Positions 24,030 through 36,852 are shown, numbered from the stretch's first letter. The stretch: DNA of 64,000 bases from Sorghum bicolor (GCF_000003195.3 NC_012871.2:62549802-62613801), one strand, 5' to 3'. Numbers and translations are program-made. The notes: generated by a model not told the origin, from the sequence alone.

Positions 24030-27000
24030 AGTCAGATCTCAGTTTGCTGGCTTACCTTCTGCATCTCTTGTGCTGCCGCCAGAATTCAAATGTGCTTATT
24101 TTCATTGAGGTATATACAGTTCCCTCTTAAATTACATTTCGTTCTTCAATGGCTATATATTTGTCTTCAATTGTCATAAGTTGGAGAATTTTAATTTTAC
24201 ACTGTCTGTATCAGTTTACCTGATGAATGCTCTCTTACATTTGAGAATGCACCCCTTAGGACAATTGTAACTTCTTTTTTCTTGATAAAACATTGCTTTT
24301 GGAAGAAGTGGTCTAACTATATGCATCTTTACCCAAAGTCCACCGCATTTAATCATGTCATGTGCCTGATCCATTGGAGACAGTTTCGAGGAGAATTGCG
24401 GGATTGGAAGTAGATTGTGAGAATTGAAGAGAAAGGGAGGTTCAGGAGGGAGGAACGACAGCCCTTGGGTTGTCCGCCCTAGGAGGAGTGAGGAGGGACA
24501 GCAGCTTGATCGCGAGTGACATGGACGCCAGGGTATAGGGTTTTACCCCTTACTTCTTTCTTGTTATAATTCAAGCTGATAAGGGGGATCTACAAATAGA
24601 AGAGACATGACTTCTCTACTACTATACAGCACCGAATGGCAGTGGTGAAGCCAGAGCAAATTAGAGGATGGTGCGTTTCTCTTGTAGGTGTGAAAATTTA
24701 AGCTGCAAACATGGTTAAAAATTTGATCCTAATAGTGGTTTTCCAAACTTTTGTCAAATGATCTCACCAGGTTGATGAGGTACCCCTATCGCCAGTCTGT
24801 GTCACTCTGAAGATCATGTTGCCGGAGGAGCAGCCCTCATTGAGCCGCAGCTGCATCTGTTGCCGGCTGTCAATCATAGACTGGATCGGCGCATCAGATC
24901 GGACGCCGCCATGCTGGTCCATTGGAACGAACTGTGCCTGGACTCAGACACCAGTAGCCAGTATGGTCAGCCAAGGAAATGCTGGCTCAACCTCACCACC
25001 ATTCACATTTTCTGTGATCGGTGCAGACGGCAACTAGTGATTGCGTTGCACACAGAGGATGCCCAACGTCACAGCCTGACTACTAAGCGGATGAACCAAT
25101 GGTTGATCAGTGAGTCCTCTCGCTCTTTCTATCTCTTCAATTGTCTATAGCAGGCCTATGATGAACTATAGTGCTGATGAAATTACAAGTTTAGTTCATT
25201 GAGATAATAAATGACATAATCGAGTTACCTGGAATTTTTCGGAGCTCATGGTTCCCTTTTTTATCTCCTTTCAGCATTGAACTTTAGATTTGTGCAATGG
25301 ATTTCTGCCACATCAAGATCGATACTGGCAACTCGATTGATAAGACTGCCTGCGTGAATAATGGTAGGATCATGAAGTGAGATCAAGCTCTTAAGGACAG
25401 GTAGCAATCATCTTATCCAATCTTAGCTTATTTCCAATAGGGCATACACGAAGAAGAATATTCTGTTTGAGTTTGACTATGATAAATGTTTAAGTCAATG
25501 AAAATTTACCAATTTGAAATAGTCGTGGTATATGCTATTCAAAGGAGACCTTCTCTGCAGTTAACTATGAAATATCTCCTTCTGTTGCGCACTAACAAGT
25601 GCTACACTTATGGTTCTGATCGCATCAGATGCAATGCGAAAATTAATAGTGCATCTATGGCCTGAAATGTTCTTACTGAACAGGCTTTGCAGAAACATGT
25701 TCTAGCGATATTTCATTCCTTAAATTGTCCGTTCACCATCAGATGAGAAAAGCTACGGTAGAATGGCGTTTACAATGCTTCTCAGTTCAGTTATATTTTC
25801 TTCTTAATGGTACAGCTAAAGCATAGGCGGGGCTTTTGAGATGTATTTGGATATATGTTTTTGAGATTATCAGCGCCTCCATCCAACTATGCATCGCTGC
25901 CATGGAGGCGAAGCACTAGCGTTGCTGCTGGGGACACAGAGCAACCTGCTGAGAGACTTAGGCGCTGTTTGCTGCAGCTGTGGCTGCAGCTTGTACACGC
26001 ACGGTACCTGTAGCCAGAACTGCTGCAGCTGCAGCAAAAACGAGTACTCGAATACTCCCATAATTCGAGTGGAATTGGGGTTTTGGGTGAAGTTTCCCGA
26101 CAGCTGTGCCATGGTACCTGTGGGCACCGTTCGTGGTGAACAGTACACTGGCCTTGGTGGATCGGCTGTTGGGCCTCGGCCCCTAAGCCCATGACAGATT
26201 ACCAATTTGTCATATCTTTCGGCATCTTGCTTGCATAGACGTGCTCTCTAGGTTTGGTTAGCAGCTATTCTCATTCAGAAAATGCCGTCTGCCAAAAAAA
26301 AGTAAAAAGCACACCAAGTGTTTTTCTCTCTAAGGAAGGCAATCCACATGTTGCGGGTTGCTGTACACATACCTGTTTTGCGAAATTGAACTGATTTCTG
26401 TGAAATTCCTACGTTCTAAACATGCCCTTAGACAACATGTCATAACATACAACTGTAATTATCTCGCACTTCAAAGCATAAACCATTCTGACCTCATTAT
26501 GCCCATTATTATCAACATGAAATGCTCAGACGTCGATTTTATTGCAGATATCACCATGGGATTGTTCCTACTCCTAACGACCTGCAGTTCGCACCATTGC
26601 GCAGGCAAGAATACATCTCAGAGAGCCTGGAGGGTGGGAGTTATCTGTTGTGCACTGAACCTGAAAGCATTACATGTAGTTGTTAGGCAGATGTGGTGAT
26701 GTCTTGCTGAACTTACTGCTGTACTGGTTGTTTTCGATTTGAATCGCAAGTTAAAATATTGGCTTTGTGGTTGGGAAAAAAAAACATGCGGTGTGCGGCA
26801 TGATTGCTTCAGGAGCTGTGATGCCTTTGGAAACTAGGAAGCTCACCTTTGTTTTCAGAATGGAACCACGCAGGCTGGTATTGGAGAGATTCGAAGCTTT
26901 GGTGACCAGGCCGGAGCTGATCTGATGGACGACAGGTACATGGTGCCGGGTGAACAGATCTTCTGAATGAAGGCGCTTGTGGCTTCGTGGAGTGCTTTCA

Positions 27001-27165
27001 GTCTTTCACTCATTCCCTGTCTCTGTTGTGTTATGTGGGGTTGGGGTGATGTTATGAGAACCCGTTTGTCATACTTCTCCATATACCAAGATATAAGGCT
27101 CGATTTTGCTTGGTGCGATCTTTAAGATCACAAGCCAATAATTTCTCTCATAATATATAATTTAT
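24030..27165. other. 3' region of the PORR gene and intergenic DNA
   Basis: No reading frame with a recognisable domain was found. Alternative spliced 3' UTR exons of the PORR gene are possible, since several GC-richer blocks (24780-25040, 25870-26200) are separated by AT-rich DNA. The block at 25960-26035 is rich in CTGCAGC palindromes. Confidence 0.35.
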
Positions 27166-27421
27166 ACTCTCTCCATTTCAAATTATAAGTCATTCTAAGA
27201 ATCTTGGAGAGTCAAATCATTTTAAATTTGACTAAAATTATAAAAAGAGTTACAAAGATTTATGACATTAAATATTGATAATATAAAAATATAATTAATG
27301 AAAAACATAGTGATACTTATTATCATAAATGTTATTATCCTGCGATATAAATTTGATCAAACTTGAGGTGATTTAACTCTCTAAAATTTTTAGAATAACT
27401 TATAATTTGGGATGGATGGAG
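27166..27421. mobile_element. Stowaway-type MITE
   Basis: 256 bp with inverted termini CTCTCTCCATTTCAAATTATAAG and CTTATAATTTGGGATGGATGGAG (about 20 bp each), flanked by TA at 27164-27165 and 27422-27423. The arms pair over most of their length to form a hairpin. Confidence 0.8.
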
Positions 27422-27732
27422 TAGTAACAAAATTATGATCAGTATAAAGTACTAATAAATATAAGTATAAGGTAACTGTTTATGTTATATAATGTTTTTA
27501 TATGATTTGACTAATTGTTAGAGCATCTTCAAAAGTTTGACAAATTAGATTATCATCCTTAATTATTTGACAATTTTAGTCTCCAATAAATTGACAAATG
27601 AGGTTGACAATTTTAGCACTTGCCAACCGCAGCTTCCGCACGCGCATATATACGCGCGCATATCCCTTGCGCGGTATAGGTTCAGGTGTCAGGTTGGATG
27701 TTGCCGGCCACCAAGAGGTGCAGCCATGCAGG

Positions 27733-27792
27733 TGTCAGTTGAATTGACGTGCATGCCGCACATGTCAGTTGAATTGACGTGCATGCTGCACA
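27733..27792 (+). repeat. 30-bp tandem duplication
   Basis: Two adjacent copies of TGTCAGTTGAATTGACGTGC plus ATGCYGCACA (27733-27762, 27763-27792) differ by one base. The unit is partly palindromic (GTCAGTTGAATTGAC). It lies inside the outer DNA element. Confidence 0.85.
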
Positions 27793-27815
27793 CTCCCTAC
27801 CGTCCATCACATTTA

Positions 27816-28052
27816 GGCCTTGTTTAGTTCTAATTGGAAAATTGACGCTGCAGCACTTTTGTTTGTATTTGACAAATATTGTCCAATCATAGACTAATTA
27901 GGCTTAAAAGATTCGTCTCGTCAATTCCGACCAAACTGTGTAATTAGTTTTTATTTTCGTCTATATTTAATACTACATGCATGCGTCTAAAGATTTGATG
28001 TGACAGAAAATCTGAAAAATTTTGTAAAATTTTTTGGAAACTAAACAAGGCC
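27816..28052. mobile_element. Tourist-type MITE with TTA target duplicate
   Basis: 237 bp from GGCCTTGTTTAGTTC to GAAACTAAACAAGGCC, flanked by TTA at 27813-27815 and 28053-28055. It is well preserved, nested in the 27521-32388 element. Confidence 0.85.
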
Positions 28053-28225
28053 TTAAATATAAACTGAATGTTCTTTAAATCACAATGGCACAATAAAAAG
28101 ATCTCTGAAACATATCAACAAAAGATTTTTTTTTAAATTACAGCTGAATATAAGCTATATAAATCTGCATGATGGTCCCGACGAGTCTGGCGTCGCTAGG
28201 CAGGAGGAGCGTTGCGGTTGAAAAA

Positions 28226-31200
28226 TGTGGCAGAACCTCCTGAATTAAGTGGCCCACATGTACCCATCATTGTCTCAATGACTTCTGATCGGCGTGCACG
28301 AGTTCCAAATGACTCAAGAAGTCTGTCGGGTGTCCTCGGGAAACCCGAATCATCCACGTTACATTCTTTCCAGGAATTCCCTCATTAAGCATTACAGTAT
28401 TACAACATTTCATAGATAAGATAAATCAGAGTAAAAGCGGAAATGTTATATAACATAGATTGAAACTTAAGTCCAAAGGTTACAAACCATAAGTATTTAG
28501 TACATAAAAGGTTCGGAACTTTATATTACATAAACCATTAGTCACACAACTTGCTTTACTTGCCCAAAGTCACACATCAGATTCATCATCATCACTCTCC
28601 TCCACAAGAGTGAAGAAACAGCGACCATCAAAAGGTTGATCAAAAGGTTCACCTGCAACATGGGTTAATAAACCCTGAGTACAAAAGTACTCAACAAGAC
28701 TTAACCGACTAGAAAAGAGGTGAAGACTCAGGTATGCAGGCTATAAGGGTTCAAAGCAAGGCTTTAGCAGGATCAAAAACATTTCTTTTGCATAAAAGCT
28801 TACTAAGAGTAAAACCTAATTTCAAGTTTTAACTCAAGATCATCATTTATGACTAACCAAAACTATTATCAAACTTTCATAAGCAAACCACCTCTTTCTT
28901 ATACCAAAGTTCATTTATTTCTACGATGATGGGGTGAGGATTGAGGCTCCATATCCGAGGAAACACGGCGATTCGAATCGATTAAACCCAGCTGGGGATT
29001 CAGTACCACACGACATATGTAGAACTTAATCTTGCATATGTCAACCTGTTTCTATAGATCCTCCCATACAAGAACGGGTCCAGCGTCACCCGAGTACAGT
29101 ACACCACCATCCTACAGCCAATCTAGATGTTTCCCGGTCATCTCAGATCCGTAAGGTGGGTACACGCTACTCTCGCCATCTCTCCACTCCCAGTACGCGG
29201 TTAGCCGTTCTCAAGTATCGGAATAGCTATAGGTAAGGCTTACCATCGCATGTGGGCTGTACTCAAAGGTCTCAATCACAGCAGGCCACCAACGGAACGG
29301 TCCTTAATCGACACAGTTGGAGACACTACTTTAAGACTCCATTCTTAAAGCAAGTCCACCGACCGGTCTCAATTTAAAACATTATTGACCATAAAAGTAT
29401 TCCACAACAACCCTTCAAACTTTCTCATTTGAAAACCTATCTAATAAGCAGGGCTAAGCATACTAAGTATTTTCATAAAACAAGTATCAAGGTTAATATT
29501 GAAATCATCAAGGTAGATAATGCAGCAAATAGGATTCACTCAACTCCTATTCACCTAATGCATCATATTAACTCAAGTGATATAAATAACGTTATGAAAA
29601 TACAAGGGTAGGGTTTAATGTCCGGGGCTTGCCTTGGCCGGAAGGGAAGTCCGACAACTCAGCAAAACCAGATGGATCCACAAACTCGGAAGCAACCCAC
29701 TGAGGATCAGATTCCTCTGGAGTGTAGTCTACACGTATAAGCGCATATGCATGATCAATTAGATGCTCATGACATGATAAAGACAGGTTACATATTCTTG
29801 GATGATAACAACAAACATAACTACCTTGAGTACAACTTACCTTCACGGTATAGAAACAACTAACTTAGCTATCAAAGCATAAATTACTACTAAGCAAATT
29901 TTATCATCTTCATTAAGCAAGGTTGTGAAGCTATTATACAACAAAGATCATTTATATGAAATAAACCATAACCAGAGAGCATATCATGCTAAGTAACCTC
30001 TGGTTGTCAATCAATCCAAAATATCACTCAAAACCTAAAAGGTTTAATTATTTTTATTTCTTTTATAATTATTTTAAATAGCTTTATTATGAAACAGATC
30101 ATACTTTATCAAAAAGAGCTGAAATTATTCATGGAGATAGATAACAGTAACACAAACTCACATGTCAAATTTCATAATTTTTGGATTTATATAGAAAGCT
30201 ACATAAATCAATAAAGGTTCATTTATCAAATAAAACATGGATTTATTTATCATAGCAAAGGTGCTCAAAACACAAGTTTCATAATTTTTATATTAGCAAA
30301 AGGATGATAGCAGTCAACATGTAAAATATCACAGTTAACAGAGTTATAGATTTATTATAGCAAAAATAACAAAAGCAGTTACTGTTTATATCATATAAAA
30401 AGAAAAACTCAGGTTTTAGCCCTAACTGGGCTTTCAGCCCAGCAATAGCCCAGCTGAGCGGCCCACTTCGCGCGCACAGCGGCCCAGCCGGCTGAACACC
30501 CGCGCACCCCGGCGTCTTTGCAAAAAGATCCCTCGGCTTATGCTAAACTAACCCGCAGTCCAGACGACTGTTCACATGAGTCTAGGACTTCGCAACTAAC
30601 CCCCTCCCCTTTCTCATCTTCACAACCGTGAGGTCCCCGACGCCCCGGCTGTCCAGAGCTTGGCACAACGCGGCGGCGCGGCTTACGCCGGCCAACTCCG
30701 GCCATCCCGAACCAAACTGAGGCGAGCACAAGCATCAGCAAGCAACCCGCAACCGAACGAGCTAGAAAACCCGAACTCTACTGCTCTAGATAGCCCTGGC
30801 CACGAGCGGCGGCGGACATGGCCGCGGCGGTGCTTATGCCGGCGACCCTGGACCGGTAGAGATGGAATGAAGAGGTCAGGAAGCATCGGCAACCCACCCT
30901 GGGTGTGCTGACGCAGATAGCTGGATGGGAGGAGAAGTGGATAGAGGACGACCACGGTGCAGTGCCTTGCGACGGCGAACTCCGGCGAAACAGGCAACGT
31001 TCCGGCGAGTCCTGTGCACCAAACAGAAAATCGGCGAGCCGATGAGCATCACTGGGTCATGTCGAAGTAAAGACGAGAGAAAGAGAGAGCAGAGAATTGC
31101 CCGGATGGGCTAACCACGGGAGACTCGAGCTCTGCGGCGATTTACTCCGGCGAGGATGAAAACGACCAGCTCAGGCGTTATGGAGCAAAAGGGATGGCAA

Positions 31201-32207
31201 GAATGGATCCAGGAGAGACTCAAGGTTGTTACCGAGTCATATACGCGGTCAATTTGGATATGGATGAGCTGGTGCTGTGAATTTTGGATTTGGAAGCAAA
31301 CCGGCCTTCCATCTCCGAGGTGGCAAAGACAATGTCGGCAAGCTCAGGATGGGACGCCACGAAGCAAGAAGAGGTGCCAGCAGCTGCTACCTGATGCCAC
31401 GGAGACAGGTGCGTGCTAAGACGGGGTGAAACGGCGCTCACGCGCTGGCAAACGCTGATCCAAGCTCAGCTGCACACCGCCATGAACAGGGACTAGAGCT
31501 TATCTCCCTCTTCCCCATATGCCCTTTCTCAAAATTATGAAATTACTTTGGATTTTTGAATAGAAGATAAAAATATATCAAAATATCAAATGCTCAGAAT
31601 AAAATTCTGAACATTTTTTATTTTTACAACATATACAAAATATGCTTAGATTTCGAATTAGGGTTTGAAAACCAAAAAGAGGCTTAAAGGGGCAAAACTG
31701 TATTTTCGCAATTACTTTTGATTTTGTATGAAAACTTGAAAAAAATTATACATCAAAGTTGATCCTTATGACAAATGGAGCAACTTTGCTTGTTGAAGCA
31801 TATCCAAATTCTTTTTAGATTTTGAATTATGCAAAAAGGGACTAATTATGATTTTTAAATTATTTAAATTATTTGCTTGAATTTCAACCAAGTTTGGAAT
31901 TATAACTCAATGATGGCTTGACACATGTTCAAAATTCACCTTTGAGACATAATACCAAGGTTTGGTCCAAAATTCAATTATTGAATAAGAAAATTTCCAA
32001 AATACCCTTTTGAGCACAAAAACATTAATCACTTAACATAAAGCATAACTAGGGTTTCAAACTTAAACACACCTTATCCACTAAGCATAAGCATAAAAAT
32101 TTAAACTTGTTTTTAGTGAATGCATGTTCAGGTTATCAACTTAGATGCAATGCCAATGCATATGATGACATGTCACGTTTTAGTCTGCTTAACACCAGAG
32201 TGTTACA
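28226..32207 (-). mobile_element. Solo LTR of a gypsy retrotransposon (about 4 kb)
   Basis: On the minus strand it starts TGTAACACTCTGGTGTTAAG (32207) and ends GGAGGTTCTGCCACA (28226), i.e. TG...CA. The 5-bp direct repeat AAAAA lies at 28221-28225 and 32208-32212. No gag, pol or second LTR lies inside, so this is a solo LTR from recombination between LTRs. The TGTAACACC-type start, 3.98-kb length and GC-rich core at about 30440-31460 fit Tekay/Del-type chromoviral gypsy LTRs. The family name is inference; the boundaries are seen directly. Confidence 0.72.
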
Positions 32208-32388
32208 AAAAACATTCACGGTTGAAAACTGTTATATCGGATCATGTTGTGGGCGTACTTTTTAATTTTACTAACTCCAAATAGCAAACTATTAGAGAGC
32301 CTATATTATTTCATTTGACATATATTTTAGAAAGTTGTCAAATCACAAAATTTGCCAAGTCAATTTTGACAAACTCTTAGAGATGCTC

Positions 32389-33480
32389 TTAGCTAAAGAG
32401 AACAAAGTTATTGAAATACTTTATCAAAAAAGTGCAATACTAGCAACGAATCTGGACATGCATAGTGTCTAGATACAATTGTGTTTTTTTGGACAAAGGA
32501 GTATGTATTACGTTTCTTCTTATGATTAGACTAATGGTCAGTTAAAGAGAACAAAATTTGAATTGAAATATGACGTCTTATTTTTCTTGAGCTCTGTGGA
32601 TGCTGAACTAGTTCTTGTCACAAGGAAAAGTAATGGACAGGGATGTACGTCTAGAATTTTAACAAAAAAACGAGCAAATGTATACATGTGTTGACTGAAC
32701 GATTTATGGCTCAGAGATATTTATGGCTCAGATATTTATATTACGGCCGTGTCTTCTATTCTCATATTTTGGAATGAGCTAAACTGGTAAGTTCAAAATA
32801 ACAGGATCATGAAAGTAAGCCAATCAGAGCCATGGAAACAATTCTCATCCACAAATACACACGGTTCTAACTTATATGAGCATATGGTTCTAACTCATAT
32901 GGGCACATGTTATGAGTCCGGTCCGGATGAGATAAGAGGAGTGACAGAGAAGCATTGTTGTAAGTTAAAAAATACGGACACGAGAATCTTTTTACACGTT
33001 AATATTACATAGCTCTTGGATCAGTATTTTTTTTGTTGCTTCAGAGCAACTCTACTACTCATGGAGTTAAAATTATTCAGAAAAATCATTTAACAAAACA
33101 GTTTCTTAAAGTAGAAAATATTAAATAACCATAATACCCCTCTTTTTCCTTTATTTTCTCTCCTCTCCTATTTCTTCTTCATGATCGGCTCAACTTTTCA
33201 CAGTTTTCTTCCTTCTTCATCTACGTCGCGTCTTCCTGAGGATGCAAAGCCCTAATTTTGTGAATATGCTCAATGGGATCATTATTAAAGGATGTCGAAA
33301 TTCAATTTTTGTTTGGTCTTGTGGTTTATGTGAGATGTTTGGCCGGGGTTTCCACTGTTACTCATTTAATTTTCATCGGTGTCCAGCTTGCGGAGTGTAT
33401 TAATCGAGGGTTTGCTTCAGGGTACATGAAGTGCCGGTACCAATTCAGCCCTTGTTTAGGCCATGTTTAGGTCTCATTTA
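32389..33480. other. Intergenic DNA, no gene seen
   Basis: AT-rich sequence. A pyrimidine-rich stretch (33140-33200) followed by short frames resembles a promoter/leader, but no domain follows it. Confidence 0.35.
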
Positions 33481-33709
33481 GACCTTGTTTAGTTTTGAAA
33501 ACTTTTTGAATTTCGGGACTATAGTATTTTCGTTTTTATTCGACAAACATTGTAACTAGACTTAAAAGATTCATCTCGTGATTTACAGGTAAACTGTACA
33601 ATTAGTTTTTATTTTCATCTATATTTAGTGCTCCATGCATGTGCCGCAAGATTTGATGTGACAGGGAATCTTGAAAAGTTTTTTGTTTTGGGGTGAACTA
33701 AACAAGGCC
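33481..33709. mobile_element. Tourist-type MITE, array member 1
   Basis: From GACCTTGTTTAGTTTTG to GAACTAAACAAGGCC, flanked by TTA at 33478-33480 and 33710-33712. First of four copies that directly abut. Confidence 0.8.
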
Positions 33710-33712
33710 TTA

Positions 33713-33944
33713 GTTGGCAAAATGAAAAGTTGTCGAACACTGTAGCACTTTCGTTCGTTTGTGGCAAATATTGTTCAATTATAGATTAACTAAGCTCAAA
33801 AGATTCATCTCGTGATCTACAGACAAACTGTGTAGTTAGTTTTTATTTTTTATTATATTTAATGTTCTATACATATGCCCCAAGATTCGATGTGACAGGG
33901 AATCTTGAAAAAGTTTTTGGTTTTTGGATGAACTAAACAAGGCC
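33713..33944. mobile_element. Tourist-type MITE, array member 2
   Basis: Same orientation as member 1. The left terminus is eroded (GTTGGCAAAATG...) and starts right after the shared TTA. The right end GAACTAAACAAGGCC is intact, followed by TTA at 33945-33947. Confidence 0.7.
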
Positions 33945-33947
33945 TTA

Positions 33948-34179
33948 CTTCCACCCTAAAACTTAAAATTTTTCAAGATTCCCCATCATATCAAATCTTT
34001 AGACGCATGCATGGAGTATTAAATATAGACGAAAATAAAAACTAATAGCACAGTTTGGTCGGAATTTACGAGATGAATCTTTTGAGCCTAGTTAATCTAT
34101 AATTGGATAATAATTACCACAAACAAACGAAAGTGCTAGAGTGTCGCAAAATTTTTCGCTTCAGGAACTAAACATGGCC
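33948..34179. mobile_element. Tourist-type MITE, array member 3 (opposite orientation)
   Basis: Begins with an eroded terminus (CTTCCACCCTAAAAC) and reads internally as the reverse complement of members 1-2 (CTTTAGACGCATGCATGGAG, GATGAATCTTTTGAGCC). It ends GGAACTAAACATGGCC, followed by TTA at 34180-34182. Confidence 0.7.
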
Positions 34180-34182
34180 TTA

Positions 34183-34364
34183 GCTATACCGAAAGTTCAA
34201 AAACTTTTTAAGATTCCCCGTCACATCAAATCTTACGACACATGTGGAGCATTAAATATAAATAAAAAATAACTAATTGCATAGCAGTTGGACAATAATT
34301 GCAAAATACAAACGAAAGTGCTACAATATTCAAATCCAAAAAAATTTTGGATCTAAACAAGGCC
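34183..34364. mobile_element. Tourist-type MITE, array member 4 (internally deleted)
   Basis: Same orientation as member 3. It has the AAGATTCCCCGTCACATCAA block, a shortened middle (about 180 bp in all), and ends GATCTAAACAAGGCC. Confidence 0.65.
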
Positions 34365-34610
34365 TCAATCAAGAAAGTTAACTTATTTTTAACTAATCAA
34401 GGTGTGTGAAGAAGCCTTTTGTACTCGATCATTGTTAAACAGTTTAAAACCCCTGATGTATTTGAATTTGAAATAGGATGCAAATAGGATTCCTGTGGCT
34501 ATTTGAAGTTCGCTTGTCTGAAAAGTCATGGTTTAAAAGTATTGTTTGCTAATTTATTGTAAGAGAAAAACACTAGATAGATTCGGGAGATAAACTCAAG
34601 CGAACAACTC

Positions 34611-34767
34611 TAAATCGAGTTGCATTTAAAAAATTATAAAACTAACACGTGCTATGTTTAGGCAAAATAAACCTAAAAAGTGTAAAATATCCAAAAAAAA
34701 TTTTGAAGTTTAAATCGAGTAGCATTTAAAAAATATAAAACTAACACGTGCTATGGTTTAGGCAAAA
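34611..34767 (+). repeat. 57-bp direct repeat exactly 100 bp apart, beside tRNA-Tyr
   Basis: Copies 34611-34667 and 34711-34767 share TAAATCGAGT, GCATTTAAAAAAT and AAAACTAACACGTGCTATG...TTTAGGCAAAA with a few changes. The second copy ends three bases from the 3' end of the tRNA-Tyr gene and supplies its AAAAA (T-run) terminator. Confidence 0.9.
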
Positions 34768-34769
34768 AC

Positions 34770-34856
34770 TCCGACCTGCCGGATTCGAACCAGCGACCTA
34801 AGGATCGAATCTGCATCCACTACAGTCCTCCGCTCTACCAACTGAGCTAAGGTCGG
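34770..34856 (-). tRNA. tRNA-Tyr: tRNA-Tyr (GTA anticodon) with 14-bp intron
   Basis: The minus strand reads CCGACCTTAGCTCAGTTGGT ... ending GGTTCGAATCCGGCAGGTCGGA (3' half given in part). The CCGACC acceptor stem pairs with GGTCGG, and the D arm/box A (TAGCTCAGTTGG) and box B (GGTTCGAATCC) are perfect. The anticodon loop CTGTAGA carries GTA and is interrupted one base after the anticodon by an intron at 34806-34819 (TGGATGCAGATTCG), the canonical site in plant nuclear tRNA-Tyr. A run of five T (plus-strand A at 34764-34768) follows as Pol III terminator. It is intact and probably functional. Confidence 0.97.
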
Positions 34857-35487
34857 TTTATGCAGTTTTGTAGAAATTTGTCAATAAAACCTTTCACTTA
34901 ACAAGACACTCTTTCCCTCCCACTTTAAGGACATCAACAATGTATGTATTTAGACCACATAATGTACAGTAGTGTGTCATATGTTAATTGTCTTTTAATA
35001 TTTTTGTATGCCTGCATACTCTAAGTACACATTGCTCCCACCGCTCTACGTAGGTAGCAATTTAAGAACATGTTCGCTTGGCTAAAAAGTCATGACTGAA
35101 AGCACTGTTCGCTAATTTGTTATAATAGGAAAAAAATACTATTAAATGGCTGACCGATTTGGCAGATAAGTTTAAACGAATAGGCATGTATTTAGACCAC
35201 ATAATGTACAGTAGTGGGTCATGTGGTAATTATCTCTTACTACTTTTTAAGCCTTAAACTATTTACGTACAAATTGTAGTATTTAAACTTATGCACCAAC
35301 GCACACACATCCTAGTGCACAAGCTAAATCTACACATATACAAAGAGACTGCACGTGACAGAGAGGTACGCGAAGTTATGCGTATCCACATGTGAGGCAA
35401 CAAAAATTTATACGAAGAGACTGCACCTGATTAAGAGGTATGTGTATCCACATGTGAGGCAACACAAAACTTTTCGAAACTAGCCAA

Positions 35488-35731
35488 GGCCTTGTTTAGT
35501 TTCGAAAAGTGAAAAGTTTTCGGTACTGTAGCACTTTCGTTTGTTTGTGACAAATATTATCCAATCATGCACTAACTAGAATAAAAAAATTCATCTCGTG
35601 ATTTTCAGCTAAACTATGTAATTAGTTTTTATTTTTGTCTATATTTAATGTTTTATGCATGTGCCACAAGATTCGATGTGACGGGATTTTTAAAAAAATT
35701 TTGGTTTTCAGAGTGAACTAAACACAAGGCC
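35488..35731. mobile_element. Tourist-type MITE with CAA target duplicate
   Basis: 244 bp from GGCCTTGTTTAGTTTCG to GAACTAAACACAAGGCC, flanked by CAA at 35485-35487 and 35732-35734. The interior is typical of the family. The spacer 34857-35487 is AT-rich and holds no gene. Confidence 0.75.
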
Positions 35732-36852
35732 CAACTGACTCCCGCAGTCTGTCCTCGTCTTTTACTTTTGTTATTGCCTCCCTATGGACTACTTATATGA
35801 TGGTACAGGTGATCTATAGCGAATATTTTTAGGGTGTTTGGCATAACTACTTGTCTACTTTAGCTGTTGCGTGGGTATTATTCTCTCAGCCAGACACTAT
35901 ACTAATTAACATTGGCAGATGACAGCAATAGTGGCTCTTTAGCTGTAGCGAATGAGGCCTCTAATATTTATGGACTAATTTTGGAGTACACACATTGCCG
36001 ATGCTTTAAGCCTTTAACCATGTTTGCTAAGAACTTGCCATCTTTATTTGAAACTTGAGACTTCAGTGCATACTGAATCAATAGTACCATGACAGGATAC
36101 TAACTTGGTTCTTGCTTTGTGGCCTAAAATTAAAGACGCAAATAGGCTAGCCCACAAACCCACATATAGATTTAATTTCTTGGTTTTACCAACAATTCAC
36201 AAAATTAAGGCTAGGTTCACATGCTAGTACACTTGCATCTCTATCTGAAATGATAATGTCCTGTGGGATGAGGCTCTGTCTAAGCTCTATTACTATTTTT
36301 TCTAGATAATAGAAAAAAAAAGAGTTCCGGCTTCATACCTTTTTATGAAATGAAGAAGAATCAGTCTACAACTATATATAAACGCAATAAATATAAGACT
36401 CTAAGGCATTGACCAATCCGAAAAACATAAAGTCATTCATATGATGCGAAGAACATAAATCCTACTAGTAATATACTAGTAACAAGTCAAATTGGTATGG
36501 CTCTGTACGGACTCGCTGATCAGGTGGTATACGTTAGCTGACAAATCAAATCGTAACGTGTCATCAGCGCTCTCTCTATCCTTGTACATGCAGTCCCCTT
36601 GTGCAACAGAGAATCAGCCACACGAGAAGTTATGTATTCACGGTCACCCACTGTCCCACACCGTGTACCGCGGCACATGTGAAAGGAACATCGAAACAGC
36701 TACTAGCCTGATTGGATTGATCTGATGGATATGGTCGGTTCGCAAGGAGCCGCAGACATGGAATCTGGGCGAGATCGTGAGAGCACAGATCCAGGAACAG
36801 CGGACCGTCCGTTGACAAGACTAGGCACGGCCTCATGCTGTTGTTGGATTAT
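35732..36852. other. Intergenic DNA, no gene seen
   Basis: No frame with a recognisable domain. The short frame at 36492-36725 has no supporting feature. Confidence 0.35.

Larger units (their letters stand above)
27521..32388. mobile_element. Outer DNA transposon split by later insertions
   Basis: The left end GAGCATCTTCAAAAGTTTGA (27521) and the right end, whose complement reads GAGCATCTCTAAGAGTTTGT (ending 32388), form matching terminal repeats. TTA occurs at 27518-27520 and 32389-32391 as target duplicate, so this looks PIF/Harbinger-like. Removing a Tourist MITE (27816-28052) and a solo gypsy LTR (28226-32207) plus duplicates leaves an element of about 640 bp. No transposase is encoded. 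Confidence 0.6.

Noticed and set aside
30538..31441. Several GC-rich short frames
   Set aside because: They lie wholly inside the solo gypsy LTR and have no domain; LTR GC-rich cores commonly show this.
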